A stretch of DNA of 5,310 nt from Gammaproteobacteria bacterium (GTDB lineage: Bacteria > Pseudomonadota > Gammaproteobacteria > Pseudomonadales > Halieaceae): NCBI GenBank assembly GCA_029859085.1, contig JAOUDU010000239.1, positions 1 to 5,310 of the forward strand. The letters run 5' to 3'. Every line of letters starts with the position of its first letter. The stretch's first letter is position 1. Under the pieces are notes generated by a model, which was not told the origin of the DNA, did no database searches, and saw nothing but the letters and a program-made list of their open reading frames with translations. The position numbers and the translations under genes were made by a program. Below, in pieces: positions 1 to 5,310 of this stretch.

Positions 1-2
1 TG

Positions 3-167
3 GACAGCGTCTATACCAATTGCGCCTGGGCGTTCCTGGTCCTGCGCTGTCTCCACAGCCTGATCCACTGCAGCTACAACCGGGTCGCGCACCGTTTCGG
101 CATCTACCTGCTGTCCTCGATCGTGCTGTGGGTGATGGTGGTGAGGGCATTCCTGGCGGCGTTGTAA
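3..167 (+). CDS. MAPEG family membrane protein, C-terminal fragment
   Basis: This is the last 54 codons of a gene that begins left of the window; the frame starts at base 3 and ends at a TAA at 165-167. The visible protein contains RCLHSLIHCSYNRVAHRF (about residues 15-32 of the fragment), which matches the R-x-x-H-S-x-I-H-x-x-x-N-x-V-x-x-R-F signature of the bacterial MAPEG (membrane-associated eicosanoid/glutathione metabolism) proteins. A hydrophobic stretch of about 20 residues follows (roughly residues 33-54) and would be the last transmembrane helix of the usual four. Bacterial members of this type are small inner-membrane proteins of about 130-140 residues. Some MAPEG proteins are glutathione-dependent enzymes, but most bacterial ones have no demonstrated reaction, so no substrate is proposed. 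The gene converges on nth, with 193 bases between the stop codons. The family call rests on one motif plus hydrophobicity, because the N-terminal two thirds are not visible. Confidence 0.8.
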   Translation, partial: DSVYTNCAWAFLVLRCLHSLIHCSYNRVAHRFGIYLLSSIVLWVMVVRAFLAAL

Positions 168-186
168 ATATCTTGGCATGGTCACG

Positions 187-228
187 GGTAACGCGCCGTT
201 CCATTCGCGGCGGCGGGCGGGGGTTACC
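187..228. other. Imperfect inverted repeat downstream of the MAPEG gene
   Basis: GGTAAC at 187-192 is the exact reverse complement of GTTACC at 223-228. Inside this pair, CGCCG at 194-198 can pair with CGGCG at 208-212 or 211-215, so an extended, GC-rich stem with internal bulges is possible. It begins 20 bases after the MAPEG stop codon. No run of T follows it on the plus strand and no run of A precedes it (the minus-strand equivalent), so it does not look like a standard intrinsic terminator. It may be a transcript 3'-end stabilising or Rho-linked structure, or chance in GC-rich DNA. Confidence 0.25.
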
Positions 229-256
229 TCGCTTCAAGGCTTGCGACCGACTGAGG

Positions 257-273
257 GCACCCCGGAGGGGCGC
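257..273. other. Short GC-rich stem-loop in the convergent gap
   Basis: Arms 257-263 and 267-273 pair around a 3-base loop (264-266). On minus-strand RNA all seven positions pair, one as G-U; on plus-strand RNA that position is an A-C mismatch. This favours a role, if any, in the transcript coming from nth. No U-tract follows on either strand. Confidence 0.3.
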
Positions 274-298
274 GGCCATGGAGCCAGGACATACCCGG

Positions 299-312
299 AC
301 CCCTGCCGGGGT
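299..312. other. Short GC-rich hairpin in the convergent gap
   Basis: ACCCC at 299-303 pairs perfectly with GGGGT at 308-312 around a 4-base loop. It is a 5-bp hairpin that would form on either strand. It lies between the 257-273 and 334-356 stem-loops. There is no adjoining U-tract, so a terminator call is not justified from the sequence alone. Confidence 0.25.
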
Positions 313-333
313 GGAGCGACGAATTTCCTGCCC

Positions 334-356
334 GGAGAGCCAAAAACAAGCCCTCC
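334..356 (-). terminator. Possible transcript-end hairpin just after nth
   Basis: Read on the minus strand, this begins four bases after the nth stop codon. Arms GGAGGGC (356-350) and GCTCTCC (340-334) form a 7-bp stem with one G-U pair, around a 9-base U-rich loop. On plus-strand RNA the same position is an A-C mismatch, so the structure suits the nth transcript better. Against a classical intrinsic terminator, the bases after the stem (333 downwards) are GC-rich, not U-rich, and the run of U is in the loop. It may mark the 3' end of the map-glnD-dapC-nth transcript by a Rho-dependent or RNase-stopping role; this is inference. Confidence 0.25.
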
Positions 357-360
357 AAAC

Positions 361-1014
361 TCACGCCTTGCGGGTCACCTTCGGGTGTTTGCGGTTGGGG
401 TAGCAGGTGCGGCAGATCTCGCAGCTGCGGCCATCGCAGCCGCGTGCGGTGCAGAACTGGCGGCCGTAGAAAATTATCTGCAGATGCAGTCGGTTCCAGT
501 AGTCCCGTGGGAACAGGCGCTTCAGGTCCCGCTCGGTCTGCACCACGTTCTTGCCGCTGGTCAGGCCCCAGCGCTGGGCCAGGCGGTGGATATGGGTATC
601 CACCGGGAACGCGGGTACACCGAAGGCCTGTGACATCACCACGCTCGCGGTTTTGTGACCCACGCCGGGCAGGCGCTCCAGCGCCTCCATATCCGCCGGC
701 ACGGCCCCGCCGTGTTCATCGACCAGGATCTCGCTGAGCCGCTTGATCGCCCGGGATTTCTGCGGCGACAGGCCGCAGGGGCGGATTATCTGCTGGATCT
801 GGTCCGCCTCCAACGCCGCCATCGCCGCGGGTGTGTCCGCCAGGGCGAACAGGGCCGGCGTCACCTGGTTGACCCGTTCGTCGGTGCACTGGGCGCTGAG
901 CAGCACCGCCACCAGCAGGGTGAAGGGGTCGGTATGGTCCAGTGGCACCGGTGTCTGCGGGTACAGTTCCTGCAGGCGCCGCAGGATGTAGGCGGCGCGC
1001 TCGGCTTTGCGCAC
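361..1014 (-). CDS. nth: Endonuclease III (DNA glycosylase/AP lyase), variant cysteine cluster
   Basis: This is a 217-residue protein; E. coli Nth has 211. Nth is a base-excision repair enzyme that removes oxidised pyrimidines from DNA and then cleaves the abasic site by beta-elimination. The core is well conserved: LLSAQCTD (residues 38-45) with the Gln that enters the DNA helix, the helix-hairpin-helix LPGVGHKTA (115-123) holding catalytic Lys121, and VDTHIHR (138-144) with catalytic Asp139. The start is GTG at 1014-1012. It is chosen because the N-terminus then lines up with the E. coli N-terminus and no other start lies near; the ribosome site is weak (an AGG about 9 bases upstream, inside the dapC stop region). 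The gene starts 10 bases after dapC and is probably cotranscribed with it. The odd part is the C-terminus: Cys188, 193, 198, 201 and 204 have spacing x4-x4-x2-x2, where the classical [4Fe-4S] ligands are spaced x6-x2-x5. Cluster binding is therefore uncertain. The family call is secure. MutY is excluded because the catalytic Lys is present and the protein is short. Confidence 0.95.
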   Translation of the reverse strand: MRKAERAAYILRRLQELYPQTPVPLDHTDPFTLLVAVLLSAQCTDERVNQVTPALFALADTPAAMAALEADQIQQIIRPCGLSPQKSRAIKRLSEILVDEHGGAVPADMEALERLPGVGHKTASVVMSQAFGVPAFPVDTHIHRLAQRWGLTSGKNVVQTERDLKRLFPRDYWNRLHLQIIFYGRQFCTARGCDGRSCEICRTCYPNRKHPKVTRKA

Positions 1015-1024
1015 GACTGCCGGC

Positions 1025-2221
1025 CTAGCCCCGTTCCAGGCAGCGCACTATGCGGCGGGCCGCTTCGACGCACTGGTCGGGCTCCGCCACCAGCGCCAGG
1101 CGCAGGTGCCGGGCGCCGGGGTTGATCCCATGGGCCTCCCTGGCCAGGAAGCTGCCCGGGAGGACGGTCACGTTTTCATCGGCGTACAGGCGCCGGGCGC
1201 ATTCGGTGTCGCTGCCCTCCAGCCTGGGCCACAGGTAAAAACCGGCTTCGGGAGCATCGACCGCGAGCTTGCCCTCGAACTGGGCCAGCACTGCGGCGAA
1301 TTTGTCGCGGTAGAGCTGGCGGTTGACCCGCACATGGGCCTCGTCGTTCCAGGCGGCAATGCTGCCCAGCTGGTGGTGCACCGGCATGGCACAGCCGTGA
1401 TAGGTGCGATACAGCGCAAACTCCCGCAGGATCCGCGCGTCACCGGCGACGAAGCCCGAGCGCAGCCCCGGCAGGTTGGAGCGTTTGGACAGGCTGTGGA
1501 AGACCACGCAATTGCGGTAATCGCTGTCGCCAAGGGAGGCGCAGGCCTGCAGCAGGCCCGGGGGAGGGGAGTCCTCGTCGAAATAGATCTCGGAATAGCA
1601 TTCGTCGCCGGCGATGATGAAATCGTATTCCCGGGCCAGGGCTATGAGCTGCTGCAATTGCTCCAGCGGCAGTACCGCGCCGGTGGGGTTGCCGGGGCTG
1701 CACAGGTACAGCAGCTGGCACTGTCGCCATTGTTGCTCCGTCACACTGGCGAAGTCGGGCAGCAGGCCGGTGCCGGCGGTGCAATTGATGAAATGGGGTG
1801 TGGCCCCGGCCAGCAGGGCGGCACCTTCATAGATCTGGTAGAACGGGTTCGGGCTCATCACCAGGGCGCCGGAACCGGGGTTCACCACTGCCTGGGCGAA
1901 GGCGAACAGCGCTTCGCGGGTGCCGCTGACCGGCAGCACCTGCTGGTCGGCGTCGACGCCGGGCAGGGCGAAACGGCGCTGCAGCCACGCGGCGATGGCC
2001 TGGCGCAGCTCCGGCAGGCCGGCAGTGGAGGGGTAGTTGGACAGCCGGTCCAGGTTGGCGGCGATTTCCGCCAGCACAAAAGCCGGCGAGGCGTGTCGCG
2101 GCTCACCGATCGACAGGGATATCGGCGCCCTGTCTGCCGGCGGGTGCAGGTCGGCGAACAGGTGGCGCAGGCGTTCGAAGGGGTACGGGTGGAGCTGTTG
2201 CAGGTGCGGATTCATGGTCAT
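1025..2221 (-). CDS. dapC: N-succinyldiaminopimelate aminotransferase DapC
   Basis: This 398-residue PLP-dependent aminotransferase has fold type I and aspartate-aminotransferase-like (class I/II) features. DapC converts N-succinyl-2-amino-6-ketopimelate to N-succinyl-LL-2,6-diaminopimelate with glutamate as amino donor, in the cytoplasmic succinylase route to meso-DAP (cell wall) and lysine. Visible features are an N-terminal PYPFERLRHLF (residues 12-22) typical of DapC, SGTREALF (99-106) in the cofactor phosphate-binding loop, NPTG (178-181), GDECYSEIYF (205-214) with Asp206 and Tyr209 contacting PLP, SLSKRSNLPGLRSGF (243-257) with Schiff-base Lys246, and Arg374 for the substrate carboxylate. 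The start lies 2 bases after the glnD stop, so translation is probably coupled to glnD. A second ATG at 2215-2213 (Met3) is equally plausible: a weak GAGA sits 6 bases before it, and many DapC proteins start MN. ArgD or another class I aminotransferase is possible in principle, but the N-terminal signature and the glnD neighbour favour DapC. Confidence 0.92.
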   Translation of the reverse strand: MTMNPHLQQLHPYPFERLRHLFADLHPPADRAPISLSIGEPRHASPAFVLAEIAANLDRLSNYPSTAGLPELRQAIAAWLQRRFALPGVDADQQVLPVSGTREALFAFAQAVVNPGSGALVMSPNPFYQIYEGAALLAGATPHFINCTAGTGLLPDFASVTEQQWRQCQLLYLCSPGNPTGAVLPLEQLQQLIALAREYDFIIAGDECYSEIYFDEDSPPPGLLQACASLGDSDYRNCVVFHSLSKRSNLPGLRSGFVAGDARILREFALYRTYHGCAMPVHHQLGSIAAWNDEAHVRVNRQLYRDKFAAVLAQFEGKLAVDAPEAGFYLWPRLEGSDTECARRLYADENVTVLPGSFLAREAHGINPGARHLRLALVAEPDQCVEAARRIVRCLERG

Positions 2222-2223
2222 TC

Positions 2224-4899
2224 TCAGGCGGTGGCCTGTTCGTCCAGCTCGCGGCAGATGGCCAGTTGTATGGCCCGGGACAGTTCCGGGTCGGTGATCG
2301 GCTGCTGGGCGGCGTCGGTGATGAAGAACACGTCTTCCACCCGCTCCCCGAGGGTCTGGATTTTCGCGGCCTGCAGTTCAACCCCGTACTCGACAAATAT
2401 CTTGCCGATGCGAGCGAGCAGACCCGGCCGGTCCGGGGAGGCAACTTCCAGCACGGACACATGCTTGATCGTATCGACGCTCATGCTGGTCTCAGTGGGA
2501 ACCGACAGGGATTTGACCCGGCGGGGAGTGCGCCGCTGCACAATCTGTGGCGCCACCGTGTTGCCCGAGAGCGCCTCGGTCAACTGCTGCTTTATGAACC
2601 TGATCCGGGCCCCGTCCTCGGCGATAGGCTGTCCGCTGGAGTCCAGTACGAAAAAAGTGTCGAGACTCATGCCGTTGTTGGCATTGTAAATGCGGGCGTC
2701 GTGCACGCTGAGGTCGAGTTGCTCCAGCTCCGCGCAGATCTGGGAAAACAGCTGTACGTGGCTGCGGGCATGGATAAAGATCTGGGTGGTATTGGCTACC
2801 GTGGACTCCAGGTTGTTGCGGATCAGCACCAGGGGTTTGTCGCGCTTGAGGTGCCCGGCGATGGCCTCGGTGTGCCAGGCGATATCTTCCGCCCGCTCCC
2901 GCAGGAAATAGTCCTCGCCGCGCTGTTCCCACAACACGTCCAGTTCCTCAGTGGTGAAACCCCGGTCCTCGAGGATTTCGCTGGCGGCGCGGCGGCTGCG
3001 CTCCACCCACACCTGCTTGTCGACCGGATTTTCCAGGCCGCGTTGCAGCGCTCTCCGGGTCTCGGTATAGAGCTGGCGCAACAGGCTGCCGCGCCAGGCG
3101 TTCCACAGTGTCGGGTTGGTCGCGTTGATATCCGCTACCGTCAGGGTCAGCAGGTAATCCAGGTGTTCCTGGTCGCGAACGTGCTCGGCGAACTTCTGGA
3201 TGATCTCAGGATCGGAAATATCCTTGCGCTGCGATACCGCGGACATCACGAGGTGGTTGCGCACCAGCCAAACCACCAGTTCGGTGTCCTGCTCGTCCAG
3301 TGCATGGTCGCGGCAGAAGCGCTCCGCATCCACCGCGCCGAGCTCCGAGTGGTCGCCGCCGCGGCCCTTGCCGATGTCGTGGTACAGGGCGGCTATGTAC
3401 AGCAGTTCCGGCTTGCGCAGGCGCCGCGCCACCCGGCTCGATACCGGGAACCGGGTGTCGAATTCGGGTTCGCGAAAGCGCCGCGCATTCTTGATCACTT
3501 CCAGGGTGTGCGCATCCACCGTGTAGGTATGGAACAGGTCGTGCTGCATCTGGCCGACAATGCGACCGAATTCCGGCAGGTACTGCCCGAGCACGCCGTA
3601 GCGGGCCATGCGCCGCAACTGCCTGGCCATCTTGTTGGGTGAGCGCAGAATCTCAATGAAGAGTTCCCGGTTGCGCGGGTCGGCGCGAAAGGCCTCGTCG
3701 ACCAGGTGGCGGTGGTTGCGGATCAGGCGGATGGTCGGGGCCGAAATGCCCTCGGACTCATCCATATTCGCGCACAGCAGGAACACCTCCAGCAGGGCCG
3801 ACGGCGTTTCGTTGAAGACCTCATCGTGGCGCGCCTCCACGTAGCCGGAGCGCAGCAGGAAGCGCTCGTTGATGATGCGGATCTCGTCCGCGCTGTCGAC
3901 GTGCAGGATCGCCTGGTCGAAGTTCTGGATCAGCACCTCGTTGAGATGGCCCAGGGCCAGGGCCCAGCGATAGTAGGTCTGCATGAATTGCTCTACCGCC
4001 AGCCGGTCGCCGTCCTCGAAGCCCCACAGTTCCGCCAGGCTGCGCTGGTGGTCGAACAGCAGTCGGTCCTCCTCGCGGTCGGTGATCATGTGCAGCGCAT
4101 AGCGCACCTTCCACATGAATTCGCGGCCGCGGTGCAGAATCTCCATTTCCTCGCTGTCGAGGAACTCCGAAGAGTTGATTTGCTCCAGCGACTCCACCCC
4201 GAAATGCCGCTCTGCCAGCCAGCCTATGATCTGCAGGTCGCGCAGGCCTCCCGGGCAGCTTTTGACATTGGGCTCAAGGTTGTACTCGGTATCCGCAAAC
4301 TTGGTGTGGCGGGCGCGCTGCTCCTCGAGTTTGGCCCGGAAAAAGTCGGCGCTGGGCCACATCTTGTCCGGGCCGGTCGCCTCGCGCACCCGCTGCATGA
4401 GCTCAGTTGAACCGCGGATCGTCCTGGCCTCCATCAGGTTGGTCAGTACTGTTATATCCTCCCGGGCCTTTTTCTCGCAGTCGGCGACGGTGCGCACGCT
4501 GTGCCCGATCACCAGTCCTATGTCCCACAGCAGGGTGAGGAAAGATTCCAGTTGTTGCTCGCAGCCGCTGTCGCACTCGCCGCGCAATAACAGAATGTCG
4601 ACATCGGAATGCGGGTGCAGTTCGCCGCGGCCGTATCCGCCCACTGCCACCAGCGCCAGTTCGGCCTGGCCCCAGTCCTGGCGGTCCCACAGGGTGCCGA
4701 GCAGGGTGTCCATAAAGATTGCCCGCAGGCGAATCAGGTCCCCGGCGGGGGCGCCACTGCGGAACTGGCTGTGCAGGTACTCGGTGGCAGCGGTAATGGC
4801 CTCCTTGCAGCTCGGCAGGACCTTGCCCTTGTCCAGTTGATTGCCGAATGCCCCGGCGTCGAACATCGCAGGGGGTAGCCTCCCGGGTTCGTGGGCCAT
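2224..4899 (-). CDS. glnD: PII uridylyltransferase/uridylyl-removing enzyme GlnD
   Basis: This is a bifunctional cytoplasmic nitrogen sensor of 891 residues (E. coli GlnD has 890). When glutamine is low it uridylylates PII proteins (GlnB/GlnK); when glutamine is high it removes the UMP. Through PII this sets glutamine synthetase adenylylation and NtrBC signalling. Domains in order: nucleotidyltransferase with GGYGRGELHPHSDVD (87-101), metal-binding Asp99 and Asp101; the conserved GlnD segment YNLEPNVKSCPGGLRDLQ (206-223); HD hydrolase with His457, His464, HD at 507-508 and His517; then two ACT domains, about 703-780 and 813-885, the second holding ASPDRPGLLARIGKIF (820-835), which sense glutamine. 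Both active sites look intact. The start chosen is ATG 4899-4897, 2 bases after the map stop; it gives a family-typical N-terminus but has no clear ribosome site, suggesting coupled re-initiation. An alternative ATG at 4866-4864 (880 residues) has GGGAGG 12 bases upstream, which is rather far. Extending to 4980 would add 27 residues overlapping map and is not supported. Confidence 0.97.
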   Translation of the reverse strand: MAHEPGRLPPAMFDAGAFGNQLDKGKVLPSCKEAITAATEYLHSQFRSGAPAGDLIRLRAIFMDTLLGTLWDRQDWGQAELALVAVGGYGRGELHPHSDVDILLLRGECDSGCEQQLESFLTLLWDIGLVIGHSVRTVADCEKKAREDITVLTNLMEARTIRGSTELMQRVREATGPDKMWPSADFFRAKLEEQRARHTKFADTEYNLEPNVKSCPGGLRDLQIIGWLAERHFGVESLEQINSSEFLDSEEMEILHRGREFMWKVRYALHMITDREEDRLLFDHQRSLAELWGFEDGDRLAVEQFMQTYYRWALALGHLNEVLIQNFDQAILHVDSADEIRIINERFLLRSGYVEARHDEVFNETPSALLEVFLLCANMDESEGISAPTIRLIRNHRHLVDEAFRADPRNRELFIEILRSPNKMARQLRRMARYGVLGQYLPEFGRIVGQMQHDLFHTYTVDAHTLEVIKNARRFREPEFDTRFPVSSRVARRLRKPELLYIAALYHDIGKGRGGDHSELGAVDAERFCRDHALDEQDTELVVWLVRNHLVMSAVSQRKDISDPEIIQKFAEHVRDQEHLDYLLTLTVADINATNPTLWNAWRGSLLRQLYTETRRALQRGLENPVDKQVWVERSRRAASEILEDRGFTTEELDVLWEQRGEDYFLRERAEDIAWHTEAIAGHLKRDKPLVLIRNNLESTVANTTQIFIHARSHVQLFSQICAELEQLDLSVHDARIYNANNGMSLDTFFVLDSSGQPIAEDGARIRFIKQQLTEALSGNTVAPQIVQRRTPRRVKSLSVPTETSMSVDTIKHVSVLEVASPDRPGLLARIGKIFVEYGVELQAAKIQTLGERVEDVFFITDAAQQPITDPELSRAIQLAICRELDEQATA

Positions 4900-4901
4900 A
4901 T

Positions 4902-5310
4902 TCAAACCGGGAGCGACTCGGAACCGCGGCGGGTGAACACCTCGCAGCCGGTATCCGTCACACCCAGGGTGTGCTCCCACTGGGCCGATAGACGGCCGTC
5001 CCGGGTGGTGACGGTCCAGCCGTCCTTGGGGTTCAGGCGGGTGTGGCGGCGCCCGGCGTTGATCATCGGTTCAATGGTAAAGGTCATTCCCGGCTCCAGC
5101 ACCAGGCCACTGCCCTTGCGGCCGTAATGCAGTACCTGCGGCTCCTCGTGGAAGATCTTGCCGATCCCGTGGCCGCAGTATTCCCGCACCACCGAGTAGT
5201 AGTTTTTCTCGGCGTGCTGCTGGATCGCCCAGCCGATGTCCCCCAGGGTGGCGCCCGGCCGCACGACTTCCAGTGCCTTGTAGAGGCACTCCTGGGTGAC
5301 CTGGATCAGC
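4902..5310 (-). CDS. map: Type I methionine aminopeptidase, C-terminal part
   Basis: The last 135 codons of map are visible; the N-terminal half lies beyond the right edge. The enzyme is a cytoplasmic dinuclear metalloprotease that removes the initiator Met from new proteins when the second residue is small. Visible residues include YCGHGIGKIFHEEPQVLHY, which holds the metal-ligand His (E. coli His171) and the substrate-contacting His (His178), TIEPM with the ligand Glu (Glu204), and AQWEHT with the ligand Glu (Glu235). The two metal-binding aspartates (E. coli Asp97 and Asp108) fall outside the window. The C-terminus ends shortly after the VTDTGCEVFTRR strand, as in E. coli Map apart from a shorter tail. 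The stop codon is followed by glnD after 2 bases, so map is probably the upstream member of the operon. In many gammaproteobacteria map lies divergent to rpsB-tsf; whether that holds here cannot be seen. Confidence 0.97.
   Translation of the reverse strand, partial: LIQVTQECLYKALEVVRPGATLGDIGWAIQQHAEKNYYSVVREYCGHGIGKIFHEEPQVLHYGRKGSGLVLEPGMTFTIEPMINAGRRHTRLNPKDGWTVTTRDGRLSAQWEHTLGVTDTGCEVFTRRGSESLPV

Noticed and set aside
334..356. Classical Rho-independent terminator after nth
   Set aside because: The stem is reasonable but no U-tract follows it; the U-rich run is in the loop. It is kept only as a low-confidence transcript-end hairpin.
178..633. Plus-strand open frame spanning the intergenic gap and the end of nth
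   Set aside because: Most of it is antisense to nth, including the cysteine-rich tail, and the gap part shows no coding character or ribosome site.
361..1014. Frameshift in nth as an explanation for the shifted cysteines
   Set aside because: The frame stays open through the conserved GRQFC segment to a natural stop. The tail keeps cysteines and basic residues as in real Nth tails, and the length is normal, so a sequencing frameshift is not needed. A small compensated pair of errors cannot be wholly excluded.
1007..2689. Long plus-strand open frame (560 codons) opposite dapC and the end of glnD
   Set aside because: It lies antisense to dapC, which has clear catalytic motifs, and runs across a gene junction. 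Its translation is Gly/Gln/Val/Ala-rich with no recognisable domain. Stop-poor antisense frames are expected in GC-rich coding DNA.
2266..3642. Plus-strand open frame (458 codons) opposite glnD
   Set aside because: It is a mirror of the GlnD HD and ACT domain coding sequence, with no motif and no ribosome site of note; the sense gene explains the region fully.
3706..4840. Plus-strand open frames opposite the N-terminal half of glnD
   Set aside because: They overlap each other and the conserved GlnD nucleotidyltransferase region, and their composition is that of antisense shadow frames.
4900..4980. Upstream extension of glnD by 27 codons to a start at 4980
   Set aside because: It would overlap the conserved C-terminal part of map, and the extra residues do not resemble any GlnD N-terminus. 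The start at 4899 gives the usual family length.
1..5310. Mobile element, CRISPR array, phage or defence system
   Set aside because: I saw no transposase, integrase, direct-repeat array, tRNA attachment site or toxin-antitoxin pair; all long coding regions are housekeeping genes.

Overview
The window is GC-rich chromosomal housekeeping DNA that is almost fully coding. The protein sequences and the map-glnD-dapC order fit a gammaproteobacterium, probably a Pseudomonas-like or marine cellvibrionalean (Halieaceae/Spongiibacter/Microbulbifer-like) lineage. That assignment is inference from protein resemblance; there is no rRNA or other marker here to fix it.

Layout from left to right: (i) 1-167, plus strand, the C-terminal end of a small membrane protein of the MAPEG family. 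(ii) 168-360, a 193-base noncoding gap between two convergent genes, containing several GC-rich inverted repeats. (iii) 361-5310, minus strand, four tightly packed genes read in the order map (cut by the right edge), glnD, dapC, nth. Gaps are 2 nt (map/glnD), 2 nt (glnD/dapC) and 10 nt (dapC/nth), so they very likely form one transcription unit whose promoter lies beyond the right edge.

Functionally, map removes initiator methionine from new proteins. glnD is the uridylyltransferase/uridylyl-removing sensor that relays glutamine status to PII proteins. dapC is the PLP aminotransferase of the succinylase branch of diaminopimelate/lysine synthesis. nth is a base-excision repair glycosylase for oxidised pyrimidines. 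The first three are a familiar gammaproteobacterial neighbourhood; nth as the last gene is less expected, because in many gammaproteobacteria nth follows the rnf/rsx genes.

I found no tRNA, rRNA, CRISPR array, insertion sequence, phage gene or defence system, and no convincing undescribed system. The most notable item is the altered C-terminal cysteine pattern of Nth (five cysteines spaced C-x4-C-x4-C-x2-C-x2-C instead of the classical C-x6-C-x2-C-x5-C iron-sulfur ligand pattern). Next are the gene's position in the operon and the stem-loop-rich gap behind it.
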